A DNA stretch of 64,000 nucleotides, taken from positions 1 to 64,000 of the forward strand of contig NZ_AUFE01000012.1 of NCBI RefSeq assembly GCF_000426345.1, in the 5' to 3' direction. Of this stretch, positions 1 to 10,231 are shown one piece after another. How positions within the stretch are numbered: position 1 is the first letter of the stretch; every line of letters begins with the position of its first letter. The notes under the pieces were generated by a model. It did not search any database, was not told the DNA's origin, and saw nothing but the letters and a program-made list of their open reading frames with translations. This DNA comes from Cupriavidus phytohabitans. GTDB taxonomy: Bacteria > Pseudomonadota > Gammaproteobacteria > Burkholderiales > Burkholderiaceae. The position numbers and the translations under genes are program-made.

Positions 1-2727
1 GCCCGCCGCAGCCGCCACCGCCTGATGATCCGCCTGGTCAAGGGCGCCTACTGGGACAGCGAGATCAAGCGCGGCCAGGTGGAAGGCCTGGAGGGCTATC
101 CGGTCTACACGCGCAAGGTCTACACCGATGTGTCGTACGTGGCCTGCGCGCGCAAGCTGCTGTCGGTGCCCGACGCGATTTATCCACAGTTCGCGACGCA
201 CAACGCGCACACGCTGTCCGCGATCTACCAGATCGCCGGCCACAGCTACTACCCCGGCCAGTACGAGTTCCAGTGCCTGCACGGCATGGGCGAGCCGCTG
301 TACGACCAGGTGGTGGGCCCGACCGCCGACGGCAAGTTCAACCGTCCGTGCCGCATCTACGCGCCGGTCGGCACGCATGAAACGCTGCTGGCCTACCTGG
401 TGCGCCGCCTGCTGGAGAACGGCGCCAACACCTCGTTCGTGAACCGCATCGCCGACGACACCATCTCGCTGGACGAACTGGTGGCCGACCCGGTCGCCGT
501 GGTCGAAGCCATGCACCGCGACGAAGGCACGCTGGGCCTGCCGCATCCGCGCATCCCGTCGCCGCGCACGCTGTACGGCAAGAGCCGTCCCAATTCCGCC
601 GGCATCGACCTGGCCAACGAACACCGCCTGGCTTCGCTGTCGTCGGCCTTGCTGGCGGGCACCAGCGAGCGCCAGGTCGCCGAGCCGATGCTGGGGGCCG
701 CGCTGGTCGCCGATTTGCCGCGCGCAGCCGACGCCATCACCACGCCCGTGCTGAACCCCGCCGACCACCGCGACGTGGTCGGCCAGGTCACCGAAGCCAG
801 CCAGGCCGACGTCGACGCCGCGCTGCAGGCCGCGGTGAACGCCGCGCCGATCTGGCAGGCGACGCCGCCGGACGTGCGCGCCGCCGCGCTGGAGCGCGCC
901 GCCGACCTGATGGAAGCCCAGATGCAGTCGCTGATGGGCATCATCATGCGCGAGGCCGGCAAGACCTTCTCCAATGCCATCGCCGAAGTGCGCGAGGCCG
1001 TGGACTTCCTGCGCTACTACGCCGCCGAGATCCGCCGCGGCTTCGACAACGAGACTCATCGCCCGCTGGGCCCGGTGGTTTGCATCAGCCCGTGGAACTT
1101 CCCGCTGGCGATCTTCACCGGCCAGGTCGCCGCGGCGCTGGCCGCCGGCAACCCGGTACTGGCCAAGCCCGCCGAGCAGACCCCGCTGATCGCCGCCGCC
1201 GCGGTGAAGCTATTGCGCGAGGCCGGCGTGCCGCCCGGCGCGGTGCAGCTGCTGCCGGGCCGCGGCGAAACCGTCGGCGCAGCGCTGGTGGGCGATGCGC
1301 GCGTCAAGGGCGTGATGTTCACCGGCTCGACCGAGGTAGCGCGCATCCTGCAACGCAATGTCGCCGGGCGCCTGGACGCCGCCGGCCGCCCGATCCCGCT
1401 GATCGCCGAGACCGGCGGCCAGAACGCGATGATCGTCGACTCTTCGGCGCTGGCCGAGCAGGTCGTCGGCGACGTGGTCAACTCCGCCTTCGACTCGGCC
1501 GGCCAGCGCTGCTCGGCGCTGCGCGTGCTGTGCCTGCAGGAGGACGTGGCTGACCGCGTGCTGGAAATGCTCAAGGGCGCGATGCAGGAACTGACCATGG
1601 CCAACCCGGACCGCCTGTCGACCGATGTCGGGCCGGTGATCGACGAAGAGGCGCGCGCCAACATCGTGCGCCATATCGACGCCATGCGTGCCAAGGGCCG
1701 CCGCGTCCACCAGGCCGATCCCGACGCCGCGCAGGGCGCCAGCTGCCGCAACGGCACCTTCGTGCCGCCGACGCTGATCGAGCTGGACAGCATCGAGGAA
1801 CTGAAGCGCGAGGTGTTTGGCCCGGTGCTACACGTGGTGCGCTTCCCGCGCGCGGCGCTCGACACCATGGTCAGCCAGATCAACGGCACCAACTACGGCC
1901 TGACGCTGGGCATCCATACCCGCATCGACGAGACCATCTCGTTTATCGTCAGCCGCGCCCATGTGGGCAACCTGTACGTGAACCGCAACATCGTCGGCGC
2001 GGTGGTGGGCGTGCAGCCGTTCGGTGGCGAGGCGCTGTCGGGCACCGGTCCCAAGGCGGGCGGCCCGCTCTACCTGCACCGGCTGCTGTCGGTGTGTCCG
2101 CAGGACGCGGTGGCACGCAGCGTGCGCGCCGCCGACGTGACGAACCACGCCGAGAAGGTTGGCCCGGACGATGAAGCAGCGCATGCCGCCGAAGCCTTCC
2201 GCAACTGGGCCGCCACCGAGCTGCCCGCGGTCGCCGACGCCTGCGCGCGCTTTGCCGAGACATCGCCGTCGGGCCTGGCGGTGACGCTGGCCGGCCCCAC
2301 CGGCGAGCGCAACACCTACACGCTGCTGCCGCGCGCTCACGTGCTGTGCCTGGCCGCGCAGGAAGCCGACCTGGCGCTGCAGCTGGGCGCCGTGCTGACC
2401 GTCGGCGCGCGTGCCGTATGGCCGGAGAACCCTGTTGCGCGGGGGCTGTTTGCGCGCCTGCCCAAGGGCGTACAATCGCGCGTCCGCATGGTGGCTGACT
2501 GGACCGCCGCGGACATCGCCATCGATGCGGTGCTGCACCACGGCGACTCCGACCAGCTGCGCACGGTGTGCGAGCAGGTGGCGGCGCGCCCGGGACCGAT
2601 CATCGGCGTGCAGGGCCTGGCGCAGGGCGAACCGAACGTCGCGCTCGACCGCCTGCTGATCGAGCGCTCGCTGTCGGTCAACACCGCGGCCGCGGGCGGC
2701 AACGCAAGTTTGATGACGATCGGCTGA
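1..2727 (+). CDS. putA: Bifunctional proline dehydrogenase / P5C dehydrogenase PutA, 3' part
   Basis: Oxidises proline to glutamate in two steps. The reading frame is already open at base 1, so the N-terminal DNA-binding region and the start of the FAD proline dehydrogenase barrel lie outside the window. About 908 residues are visible. The first residues carry the end of the proline dehydrogenase domain (RLVKGAYWDSEIK at about bases 31-70). The NAD-dependent aldehyde dehydrogenase domain runs from about base 700 to 2150, with PWNFPLAIFTGQVAAAL, the ETGGQNAM glutamate motif near 1408 and the catalytic Cys of GQRCSAL at 1510-1512. A further C-terminal domain follows, as in long PutA proteins. 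Confident family assignment; 5' partial. Confidence 0.96.
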   Translation, partial: ARRSRHRLMIRLVKGAYWDSEIKRGQVEGLEGYPVYTRKVYTDVSYVACARKLLSVPDAIYPQFATHNAHTLSAIYQIAGHSYYPGQYEFQCLHGMGEPLYDQVVGPTADGKFNRPCRIYAPVGTHETLLAYLVRRLLENGANTSFVNRIADDTISLDELVADPVAVVEAMHRDEGTLGLPHPRIPSPRTLYGKSRPNSAGIDLANEHRLASLSSALLAGTSERQVAEPMLGAALVADLPRAADAITTPVLNPADHRDVVGQVTEASQADVDAALQAAVNAAPIWQATPPDVRAAALERAADLMEAQMQSLMGIIMREAGKTFSNAIAEVREAVDFLRYYAAEIRRGFDNETHRPLGPVVCISPWNFPLAIFTGQVAAALAAGNPVLAKPAEQTPLIAAAAVKLLREAGVPPGAVQLLPGRGETVGAALVGDARVKGVMFTGSTEVARILQRNVAGRLDAAGRPIPLIAETGGQNAMIVDSSALAEQVVGDVVNSAFDSAGQRCSALRVLCLQEDVADRVLEMLKGAMQELTMANPDRLSTDVGPVIDEEARANIVRHIDAMRAKGRRVHQADPDAAQGASCRNGTFVPPTLIELDSIEELKREVFGPVLHVVRFPRAALDTMVSQINGTNYGLTLGIHTRIDETISFIVSRAHVGNLYVNRNIVGAVVGVQPFGGEALSGTGPKAGGPLYLHRLLSVCPQDAVARSVRAADVTNHAEKVGPDDEAAHAAEAFRNWAATELPAVADACARFAETSPSGLAVTLAGPTGERNTYTLLPRAHVLCLAAQEADLALQLGAVLTVGARAVWPENPVARGLFARLPKGVQSRVRMVADWTAADIAIDAVLHHGDSDQLRTVCEQVAARPGPIIGVQGLAQGEPNVALDRLLIERSLSVNTAAAGGNASLMTIG

Positions 2728-2907
2728 GGCATTCTCGGACGCGCGTCTTGTCGAAGCGCGCACCGGTGGCGGCGATCCTGCCCCGGCGCGCATACCAAGG
2801 AGGGCGCGGCATTGCCAGGCCGCGCCTCGAAAAATACGCCGCTCAGGGCGCCATACCGGCACCACCGCGGCACCAGAGTGGCACCAATTGGGACCCAAGG
2901 AGATCTG

Positions 2908-4059
2908 ATGAGCTCGACTTTCCACAAGACGGCAATGACCGTTGCCCTGACCCTGGCCGGCCTGACCGCCGCCTCCGCAGCCTTCGCGCAAGCGCAGGAA
3001 ATCAAGCTGGGCTATGCCGGCCCGATGACCGGCGGCCAGGCCCAGTACGGCAAGGACATGCAGAACGGCATCGTCCTCGCGATCGAGGACATGAACGCCA
3101 CCAAGCCGAAGATCGGCGGCAAGGAAGTCAAGTTCGTGCTGGTCTCCGAAGACGACCAGGCCGACCCCAAGACCGGCTCGGTGGTCGCGCAGAAGCTGGT
3201 CGACAACGGCATCCAGGGCATGCTCGGCCACTTCAACTCGGGCACCACCATCCCGGCGTCGATGGTCTACAACCGCGCCGGCATTCCGCAGATCGCCATG
3301 GCGACCGCGCCGGAATACACCAAGCAGGGTTTCAAGACCACCTTCCGCATGATGACCTCCGACACCCAGCAGGGTTCGGTGATCGGCGCCTACGTGGTGA
3401 AGAAGCTGGGCGCGAAGAACATCGCCATCGTCGATGACCGCACCGCCTACGGCCAGGGCCTGGCCGACGAGTTCGAGAAGGCCGCCAAGGCCGCCGGCGG
3501 CAAGGTCGTGCGCCGCGAGTTCACCAACGACAAGGCGGTGGACTTCAAGGCCGTGCTGACTAACATCAAGCGCAGCAACCCGGACATCATCTTCTACGGC
3601 GGCGCCGAGACCCAGTCCGCGCCGATGGCCAAGCAGGTCAAGGAACTGGGGATCAAGGCGCCGCTGGTCTCGGGCGAAATGTCCAAGACCGACAACTTCC
3701 TGAAGCTGGCCGGCCCTGCCGCCGAAGGAACCGTGGTGTCGCTGGCCGGCCTGCCGCTGGACCAGATGCCGGGCGGCTCCGCCTACGAGAAGAAGTACGA
3801 GAAGCGCTTCGGCTCCAAGGTGCAGACCTACTCGCCATACTCGTATGACGGCGCCACCGCGATGATGAGTGCGATGGTCAAGGCCGGTTCGGCCGATCCG
3901 GCGCGCTACCTGCCGGTGCTGGCCGCGACCAGCATGCAGGGCGTGACCACCAAGACGCTGGCCTATGACGCCCGCGGCGACCTGAAGGACGGCGGCATCA
4001 CCGTCTACAAGGTGGTGGGCGGCAAGTGGACCGTATTGGAGACGGTCGGCGGCAAGTAA
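2908..4059 (+). CDS. Branched-chain amino-acid-type ABC transporter substrate-binding protein
   Basis: Periplasmic ligand-binding protein of the LivJ/LivK (Peripla_BP_6) family, 383 aa, expected to deliver leucine/isoleucine/valine or a related amino acid to an ABC importer. The ATG at 2908 has AAGGAG seven bases upstream, and it begins a clear signal peptide (MSSTFHKTAMTVALTLAGL, cleavage near AFA-QA). The mature start EIKLGYAGPMTGGQAQYG is typical of the family. No permease or ATPase genes are adjacent, so it is probably an orphan binding protein transcribed alone: putA lies 180 bp upstream and a terminator follows 25 bp after the stop. The ligand cannot be read from sequence. Confidence 0.92.
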   Translation: MSSTFHKTAMTVALTLAGLTAASAAFAQAQEIKLGYAGPMTGGQAQYGKDMQNGIVLAIEDMNATKPKIGGKEVKFVLVSEDDQADPKTGSVVAQKLVDNGIQGMLGHFNSGTTIPASMVYNRAGIPQIAMATAPEYTKQGFKTTFRMMTSDTQQGSVIGAYVVKKLGAKNIAIVDDRTAYGQGLADEFEKAAKAAGGKVVRREFTNDKAVDFKAVLTNIKRSNPDIIFYGGAETQSAPMAKQVKELGIKAPLVSGEMSKTDNFLKLAGPAAEGTVVSLAGLPLDQMPGGSAYEKKYEKRFGSKVQTYSPYSYDGATAMMSAMVKAGSADPARYLPVLAATSMQGVTTKTLAYDARGDLKDGGITVYKVVGGKWTVLETVGGK

Positions 4060-4084
4060 GGAATCGTTGCCCGCCTAGGCAGGA

Positions 4085-4106
4085 CGCCACCCTCGGGTGG
4101 CGTTTT
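4085..4106 (+). terminator. Rho-independent terminator after the binding-protein gene
   Basis: Perfect 7-bp stem CGCCACC / GGTGGCG with a CTCG loop, followed by TTTT. It ends the transcript of the substrate-binding protein gene. Confidence 0.85.
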
Positions 4107-4219
4107 GCATTGGGCAAATGTCAAGAAAGCGGCGGCCGTGCCGATGGTTGTCCGGATGCGGATCGCTCTCATGGCGCATAATCCCGCACTCGCTTACCAA
4201 AATGCAGAAGGAGCAGTAC

Positions 4220-6178
4220 GTGTCCGTGCCGGAAGTCAGCTACGACCACGCCATCGAGCTTGCCAACCAGGGCCGCTTTGCCGAAGCCCTGCAGATCGCC
4301 GACCAGCTTGCGCAGGCTCGGCCAGAGGTGGTCGATTTCGTCACGCTGCGCGCGCGGCTGCACTTCGACAAGGGGGATGCCGCCGCGGCGCTCGCAGTGC
4401 TGGACGAGGCGCTTGCGCGCCTGGACAGCCTGCCGCTGCAGCCGCCGCACCGCTGGGCCTCGCGCGGCGTGATCGCGCACCGCTACGGCGCCATGCTGAT
4501 GAGCCTGGGCCGCGACGCCGAGGCGCGCCCGTGGCTGCACGAGGCCGCGCAGCGCAGCGGACTGCTGTCGGGCGAATGGCCGGCGCATTTCCACGCCGGC
4601 CTGGCCGCGCTGCGCATGAACGACATGGCGGCCGCGGCACGCTACTGGCACGATCTGATGTTCCGGAATCCCGACCTGGGCGCCGAAGACATCACACCGC
4701 TGGTGCGCGACTACATTGCCCGTGCCGAGGCGGCCGGCGTGCCGGTGGAGCCGCTGATGCGTATCTGCCTGGGGCGCGTGGCGCTGGACAATCCGCACCT
4801 GCTGCAACTCGACGCCGATGCCGGCGACGCGCTCGCAGCGGACCAGGCCGCCCGCGTGCTGGCCGACCATCCCGACCATCCCGAGGCACGCCGGCTGCGC
4901 GCGCCGCTGCGCTGGGGCGTGGGCGACATGCAGGGAGCGCTCGACGATCTTGCGGTCTACCTGCGCCAGGTGCCCGACCCGCAGGCACAGGTACGCGAAC
5001 TGGCCTGGCGCCATCAGCTGGCCAAGGCCGGCGTGCAGGATGCCGAACGTGAGCCCTGGCTGCGCTTCGCCATCACCGACAAGTCCGACGACGGCGCCGC
5101 CTACTACCGCGCCGCAATGGCGCTGGGCGAGTTCATCGACGAAGTCCCCGCCGCCGAGGCGGCGCTGCGCCCCGCGCTAGTGGCCGCCTGCCGCCACGGT
5201 GTAGCCTGCTACGACCAGTACTTCGCCACGGGCCAGGGCGATGCCGCCGGGCACGGCGGCAATGCCGATCCGCACGTGTACTCCTTGCTGTGCCGCCTGC
5301 TGGCGCGCAGCCTGCCCGCGGATGCCGCGCACCTGGAAGAGCGCATCGCGCTGCATCGCCACGGCATGGCCGCCAGCGAGTTCATCGACCACTGGATCGA
5401 CCTGCTCGACTGCCATGCCGGCGCGGGCCAGCACGGCAAGGTGGTCGAGCTGGCCGGCGAAGTGCTGAACCGCTATCCGCTCGAGCGCAACCCGGCCGAT
5501 GTCACCTGGGCCTTCAGCCGCCTGATCGCGGCGTGGAAGTCCATGGGCGGCGCTGAACCGGCCGAGGCCGCGCGCGCCGCGATGGCGCACATGGACGCGC
5601 GCCTGGATGCGCTGCCGGTGGAGGCCCGCAGCGAGGCCGCGCACCCCATGGCGCATGCGCGCGCGCACTTTGCCGCGCTGCTGCAGGCGCAGATGGCGCG
5701 CATGGACGAGCATGACCGTGCCGACGCGCTCGCCGAGATCGAGACCCAGCAGCGCCGCGCGCTGCTGGTCGAGGATGCCTGGCTGTACAACCGCTTCGGC
5801 CTGCTGTGGCGTGAACTGGGCGACACGGAGCGCGCGCTGCCGATGTTCGAGCAGGCGGTCGCCCTGACCAAAGGCGATCCCGAGGACCAGGCCGGGCCAC
5901 GGGTGCAGCGCGGACTGGTCCACAACGCCGCGCGGCGCCACGACGCGGCCATGGCAGACTTCGTCGCGGCCTTTGCCGTGCGCGATGACTGGGATGCCGA
6001 GGTATGCCTGCGCGTGGTCGAGTCGGCGCTCGGGCTGCAGCAGCGCGAGACGGCGCTGGCCTACTTCGACAAGGCCCGCGCCCGCGGTGCCGCGCAGGGC
6101 GCTACGCGCACTTTGTACGCGCAGATGGAGACGGCGCTGAAGTCAACCCGCCCGCGCTGGAAAGTCTGGGGCGTCTGA
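4220..6178 (+). CDS. TPR-repeat protein
   Basis: Predicted 652-residue soluble protein made of tetratricopeptide-like helical repeats. The N-terminal repeat (YDHAIELANQGRFAEALQIA) and a C-terminal repeat (RALPMFEQAVAL) are typical; the middle repeats are degenerate. I prefer the GTG at 4220, which has AAGGAG six bases upstream, over the ATG at 4202, which lacks a ribosome-binding site. No enzymatic domain, signal peptide or membrane segment is seen. TPR proteins usually scaffold protein complexes; the partner is unknown. It stands alone between two terminators. Confidence 0.8.
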   Translation: MSVPEVSYDHAIELANQGRFAEALQIADQLAQARPEVVDFVTLRARLHFDKGDAAAALAVLDEALARLDSLPLQPPHRWASRGVIAHRYGAMLMSLGRDAEARPWLHEAAQRSGLLSGEWPAHFHAGLAALRMNDMAAAARYWHDLMFRNPDLGAEDITPLVRDYIARAEAAGVPVEPLMRICLGRVALDNPHLLQLDADAGDALAADQAARVLADHPDHPEARRLRAPLRWGVGDMQGALDDLAVYLRQVPDPQAQVRELAWRHQLAKAGVQDAEREPWLRFAITDKSDDGAAYYRAAMALGEFIDEVPAAEAALRPALVAACRHGVACYDQYFATGQGDAAGHGGNADPHVYSLLCRLLARSLPADAAHLEERIALHRHGMAASEFIDHWIDLLDCHAGAGQHGKVVELAGEVLNRYPLERNPADVTWAFSRLIAAWKSMGGAEPAEAARAAMAHMDARLDALPVEARSEAAHPMAHARAHFAALLQAQMARMDEHDRADALAEIETQQRRALLVEDAWLYNRFGLLWRELGDTERALPMFEQAVALTKGDPEDQAGPRVQRGLVHNAARRHDAAMADFVAAFAVRDDWDAEVCLRVVESALGLQQRETALAYFDKARARGAAQGATRTLYAQMETALKSTRPRWKVWGV

Positions 6179-6220
6179 AACGCCGCACGGACACCCGGCC
6201 GCGCCGGGGTCCTCGCAAAA

Positions 6221-6259
6221 ATGTAAAAAACGCCATCCGGGAGATGGCGTTTTTTACAT
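6221..6259. terminator. Bidirectional terminator
   Basis: Perfect 17-bp inverted repeat, ATGTAAAAAACGCCATC (6221-6237) and its complement (6243-6259), around a 5-base loop. A and T tracts on the two sides let it work in both directions. It separates the TPR gene from the antiporter gene. Confidence 0.85.
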
Positions 6260-6338
6260 GAAGTTGACCGAAGTTAGTCGCTCGTTTGGTGCGGTGTCGG
6301 ACAATCACTGACATGGATTGTCATGTGCTTACATTACC

Positions 6339-7562
6339 ATGTCGACCATGAACGGACTGAGCCAACTATTTCCAACACTCCCCCTCGCCCCAGGCGGCTT
6401 GTTCTGGGTCGGACTCGCGCTGGTAGGCGCGGGCCTCGCGGGGGAAGTCAGCCGCCGCTGGCTGCGCTGCCCGCGCATCGTGGGCTACGCCGTCGTGGGG
6501 CTGTTCGCCGGCATGCTCGGGCGCGGCATCGTCGACGAGAACATGATCAACCAGACCCGTATCCTGATCGATATGGCGCTGGCACTGGCCCTGTTCGAAC
6601 TCGGGCACCGGCTGTCGCTGACCTGGCTGCGCGCCAACCGCTGGCTGCTGCTGACCAGCGCCTTCGAGAGCCTGCTGACCTGGGGCCTGGTCGCGGCGGT
6701 GCTGCAATGGATCGGCGCCTCGCCCGGCGTGGCGATCCTGGCCGGCGGCATTGCCGTCAGCACCTCGCCCACCATCGTGCTGCAGCTCAAGAACGAACTG
6801 CGCGCCGAAGGCCAGGTCACCGAGCGGCTGATGGCGATGGCAGCGCTGAACAGCATCTATGCCGCCGCGATCGTGCAGCTGACCACCGGCTGGCTGCATT
6901 CCGAATATGGCAACCTGGGCGCCGCGCTGCTGCACCCGCTCTACCTGCTGGTGGGTTCGTGCCTGCTGGCATGGGTGGTGGGGAAGGTCGGCCATGTGAT
7001 CTATGAGCGCATGTCGGCCGATGACCACTACAGCTTCCTGGTGCTGGTGGGCCTGGTGCTGTTCACGCTGGCGCTGACCCGGGTACTAAAATTGTCGATG
7101 CCGCTGACATTGCTGCTGGCCGGCGTGGTGTTCAAGCACCAGGACAGCCAGCCGCATGTCTGGCCGCCGCACTTCGGCAGCGCCGGCAGCCTGCTGATCA
7201 TTGTGATGGTGGTGTCGCTGGGCCTGCCGCTGACCGCGCATGACTGGGTCGTGGGTGGCGCATATGCCGTCGTGCTGGTGCTGCTGCGCCACCTCGCCAA
7301 GCTTGCCGGCGTGGTGTCGCTGGGATCGTTTTCGGGCCTGAGCATGCGCCAGTGCATGGCCCTGGGGGTGGCGCTGGCGCCGATGTCGGGGCTGGCCTAC
7401 CTGCTGATGAGTGACGTCGCGCGCATCTACCCCGGGACCGGACAGCCGCTGGCCGCCATCATCCTGTGCGCGCTGGCGATCGAACAACTGCTCGGCCCGG
7501 TGATGGCAGCGTGGGCGCTGCGCTTCGCCGGCGAATCCCGGGCCAACGGAGGAGGGCGCTGA
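6339..7562 (+). CDS. Cation/proton antiporter, CPA2 (KefB-like) family
   Basis: Polytopic inner-membrane protein of about 407 aa with some 11-12 hydrophobic segments and the usual start of a Na+/H+ exchanger domain ([20 protein letters not shown]). It lacks the cytosolic RCK/TrkA-N domains that full-length KefB/KefC carry, so it is a short-form exchanger. Starts at 6339 or 6348 are both possible; neither has a strong ribosome-binding site. The stop overlaps the start of the next gene (TGATG), showing translational coupling to the YbdK ligase. The transported ion is not deducible. Coupling of a Kef-like exchanger with a glutathione-synthesis-like ligase is suggestive, since Kef systems are glutathione-gated in E. 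coli, but here it is only inference. Confidence 0.85.
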   Translation: MSTMNGLSQLFPTLPLAPGGLFWVGLALVGAGLAGEVSRRWLRCPRIVGYAVVGLFAGMLGRGIVDENMINQTRILIDMALALALFELGHRLSLTWLRANRWLLLTSAFESLLTWGLVAAVLQWIGASPGVAILAGGIAVSTSPTIVLQLKNELRAEGQVTERLMAMAALNSIYAAAIVQLTTGWLHSEYGNLGAALLHPLYLLVGSCLLAWVVGKVGHVIYERMSADDHYSFLVLVGLVLFTLALTRVLKLSMPLTLLLAGVVFKHQDSQPHVWPPHFGSAGSLLIIVMVVSLGLPLTAHDWVVGGAYAVVLVLLRHLAKLAGVVSLGSFSGLSMRQCMALGVALAPMSGLAYLLMSDVARIYPGTGQPLAAIILCALAIEQLLGPVMAAWALRFAGESRANGGGR

Positions 7563-8677
7563 TGTCGCTCGAATCGTTCAAGCAATCCGAGGCGCTGACC
7601 TTCGGCGTGGAGCTGGAGTTGCAGCTGGTCAACCGCCACGACTACGACCTGGCGCCGTTCGCGCCCGACCTGCTGCGCGCGCTCAAGGGCGCCGAGCACG
7701 CCGGCGACATCAAGCCGGAGATCAGCCCGTCGATGATCGAGATCAGCACGGGCATCTGCCACAGCTACCAGCAGGCGCTGGACGAGCTGACCACCATGCG
7801 CGACCTGATGGTGGCGGCCTCGCGCTCGCTCAACCTGGGTATTTCCGGCGGCGGCACGCATCCGTTCATGCAATGGGCCGACCGCACCATCTCGGATTCG
7901 CCGCGCTACCAGTACATCTCCGAGCTCTATGGCTACCTGGCCAAGCAGTTCACCGTGTTCGGCCAGCACGTGCATATCGGCTGCCCGAGCGCGGACGAGT
8001 CGCTGTTCCTGCTGCACGCCATCGGCCGCTACGTGCCGCACTTCGTTGCGCTGGCGGCGTCGTCGCCGTACGTGCAGGGTGTCGATACCGGCTTTGCCTC
8101 GGCGCGCCTGAATTCGGTCGCGGCCTTCCCGATGAGCGGGCGCGCGCCCTTCCTGCTGACCTGGGATGCCTTCACCGCGTACTTCGAGAAAATGCGCAAT
8201 ACCGGCGTGATCGAGAGCATGAAGGACTTCTACTGGGATATCCGGCCGAAGCCGGAATTCGGCACCATCGAGGTCCGCGTGATGGACACGCCGCTGACGG
8301 TGCAGCGCGCCTGCGATATCGCCGCCTATATCCAGATGCTGGCGCGCTACCTGCTGCTGTCGCGCCCGTTCATGCCGCAGGAAGACGATTACCTGGTGTA
8401 CACCTTCAACCGCTTCCAGGCGTGCCGCTTCGGGCTGGACGGTGAATACGTGCATCCCAACGAGCTGACCCGGATGCCGATCGCCGACCATATCCTGTCG
8501 ATTTGCGATGCGCTGGTGCCGCATGCCGAGGCGCTCGGTTCGCTGTCGGCACTGGCCAATATCCGCGCGCTGGCCGAGCGCCGCGACGGCGATGCCGAAT
8601 GGCTGCGCCAGACCGATGCCGACGCGCGCAGCCAGCGCGAGACCGTGCGCAAGGCGTGCGAGCGCTGGGCGGTGTAA
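7562..8677 (+). CDS. ybdK: Carboxylate-amine ligase, YbdK / GCS2 family
   Basis: 371-residue protein with the length and layout of E. coli YbdK (372 aa), an ATP-dependent carboxylate-amine ligase with weak glutamate-cysteine ligase activity. Recognisable elements are the N-terminal [11 protein letters not shown] motif, [10 protein letters not shown], the HVHIGCP metal/substrate loop, and the C-terminal [14 protein letters not shown]. The start ATG overlaps the stop of the antiporter gene and has GGAGG upstream. The true substrate in this organism is unknown; the family includes glutamate-cysteine ligases and other peptide-bond-forming enzymes. Confidence 0.9.
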   Translation: MSLESFKQSEALTFGVELELQLVNRHDYDLAPFAPDLLRALKGAEHAGDIKPEISPSMIEISTGICHSYQQALDELTTMRDLMVAASRSLNLGISGGGTHPFMQWADRTISDSPRYQYISELYGYLAKQFTVFGQHVHIGCPSADESLFLLHAIGRYVPHFVALAASSPYVQGVDTGFASARLNSVAAFPMSGRAPFLLTWDAFTAYFEKMRNTGVIESMKDFYWDIRPKPEFGTIEVRVMDTPLTVQRACDIAAYIQMLARYLLLSRPFMPQEDDYLVYTFNRFQACRFGLDGEYVHPNELTRMPIADHILSICDALVPHAEALGSLSALANIRALAERRDGDAEWLRQTDADARSQRETVRKACERWAV

Positions 8678-8734
8678 CGCCGCCCGCTACCCGCCGCTAC
8701 CCGCCGCCACTGCACGTCACTCAATGCACGCGGC

Positions 8735-9226
8735 TCACTTCACGCTATAGCCGCGCCCTTGCATGCACGCGGACCAGGCCTGGTAATACGACCCCATCGC
8801 CTGATTGGTGTTGGCCTGCGCCTGCTGGTTGGCGGCGTTGGCCTGGCGCCGTGACTGCCGGTGTGCCACGCCGCCTGCCACCGTACCCGTTGCAGCGCCA
8901 ACCGCCGCGCCTTTGCCGGCATCGCCCGCGATTGCCCCAACGACTGCTCCGGCAGCCGCGCCGCCGGCGGCACCGCGCACGCGCTGCCCGCTTTGCGCTT
9001 GCGCCGGTGGCGGTGCCGCGGCAGCCTGCGCGGGGTCGACACCGGACTGCTGCTTGGCCCAGCTGTAGCAGGCGCCGTCGTCACTGGCCTGCTGCTGCTG
9101 GCTCTGGCCCTTGGCCGGATAGGCCACGGGCTTGCCTTGCGCCAGCACCGGGGCCGGGGCCAGCGCCAGCGCTGCCGCCAGCATGCCCAGGCCGCGGAAC
9201 AGCGTGCGGTTCTGCCTTCGTTTCAT
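8735..9226 (-). CDS. Exported glycine-zipper protein
   Basis: 163-residue protein with a signal peptide (cleavage near VLA-QG). A Gln-rich stretch and a single CYSW motif follow, then a glycine-zipper segment (GAAGGAAAGAVVGAIAGDAG) of the kind that packs in the outer membrane or forms oligomers. The C-terminal part is Gln/Ala/Asn-rich and ends in a CMQGRGYSVK motif seen in small envelope proteins of beta-proteobacteria. No lipobox is apparent. Likely an envelope protein of unknown function, convergent with the upstream ybdK gene. Confidence 0.75.
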   Translation of the reverse strand: MKRRQNRTLFRGLGMLAAALALAPAPVLAQGKPVAYPAKGQSQQQQASDDGACYSWAKQQSGVDPAQAAAAPPPAQAQSGQRVRGAAGGAAAGAVVGAIAGDAGKGAAVGAATGTVAGGVAHRQSRRQANAANQQAQANTNQAMGSYYQAWSACMQGRGYSVK

Positions 9227-9387
9227 GATCGATCCCCCGCCGTTGGCAGCCGCCGCCGTGTGCGGTAGCGGCCGTGTGTGTGAAGGCCAGTATTGCAGCC
9301 AGCGTGGCTAAGTCAATGCATCCTTTCAAAGCGCCGGGCGTGGCGGGTACCAAGGCGTGCCCGCAGGTGCCCGGCAGCACGCGCGGA

Positions 9388-10221
9388 TCAGCGGGATGCG
9401 GGCGGCGACAGCAGGAACGCGAGCGCGTTGCGCCACCATGCCTCGTCGACGTACCCGGTCCAGTCGTTGTGCCCGGCATGGTCGATGACCGCCAGGCGGC
9501 GGGGTTCGTCCAGCGCTTCATAGAGCGCCTTGCCGAACCGGGGCGGCACGATGTTGTCGCGTTCGGCCACAACCACCATGACCGGGCGGCCAAAGGCGGC
9601 CAGGTTGGCCACGCTGTCGTAACGGTCGCGCAGCAGCCATCCGGTTGGTAGCCATGCATAGTGGTGGGCGGCAACGTGGGCAAGCTTGTCCCACGGCGTG
9701 ATCAGCAGCAAGGCATCGACATGCTCGCGCTGGCGCGTTGCGGCGGCCGCGGCAACACCGGCGCCGAGCGATTCGCCGACCAGCAGCAGGGGGCCGCCAA
9801 ACTGGTGCCGGGCGAGCGCAATCGCCTGGCCGGCATCGTCGACGAAGCTGCGCTCGCCAAGCGCGCCGTCGCGCGGGCCATAGCCGGGATATTCGGCCAG
9901 TATCACGCGGATACCCAGCCGCGTCAGCACGCTGGCGTAGTAGCCGCGATGGCCGGCGTGCCCGGCATTGCCGTGGAAGACCATGGCGGTCCCGCGGGCG
10001 GGGCCGTGCGGCTCGGCCAGCAGGCCGCGAAAATCATCCGGGCCCGGCCATGCGCGCAGTCCGGGCGAGACCATGTCGTCCACCGAGGCCTTGTCGGGAA
10101 AGTAGAGGAAGCGATCCTGCAGCATCAGGACGGACCCAAGCAGGACCACGCAAGCCAGCAGCCAGCGCAGCCGCCGCCGCGCCGACGCGGACCGTGCCGC
10201 AGGCAGCGCGGTTGCCCGCAT
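9388..10221 (-). CDS. Alpha/beta hydrolase, membrane-anchored
   Basis: 277-residue serine hydrolase of the BEM46/YfhR-like group. One N-terminal hydrophobic anchor (LRWLLACVVLLGSVLML) is followed by the family-typical FLYFP. The nucleophile elbow is GESLGAG, the acid lies in ERDNIVPP, and the histidine is in HAGHNDW near the end. The start at 10221 lies 10 bp after the stop of the OsmC-like gene, so it is probably the third gene of that operon. The substrate is unknown; acyl or peptide esters are typical for the fold. Confidence 0.85.
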   Translation of the reverse strand: MRATALPAARSASARRRLRWLLACVVLLGSVLMLQDRFLYFPDKASVDDMVSPGLRAWPGPDDFRGLLAEPHGPARGTAMVFHGNAGHAGHRGYYASVLTRLGIRVILAEYPGYGPRDGALGERSFVDDAGQAIALARHQFGGPLLLVGESLGAGVAAAAATRQREHVDALLLITPWDKLAHVAAHHYAWLPTGWLLRDRYDSVANLAAFGRPVMVVVAERDNIVPPRFGKALYEALDEPRRLAVIDHAGHNDWTGYVDEAWWRNALAFLLSPPASR

Positions 10222-10231
10222 GGCAGGCGGG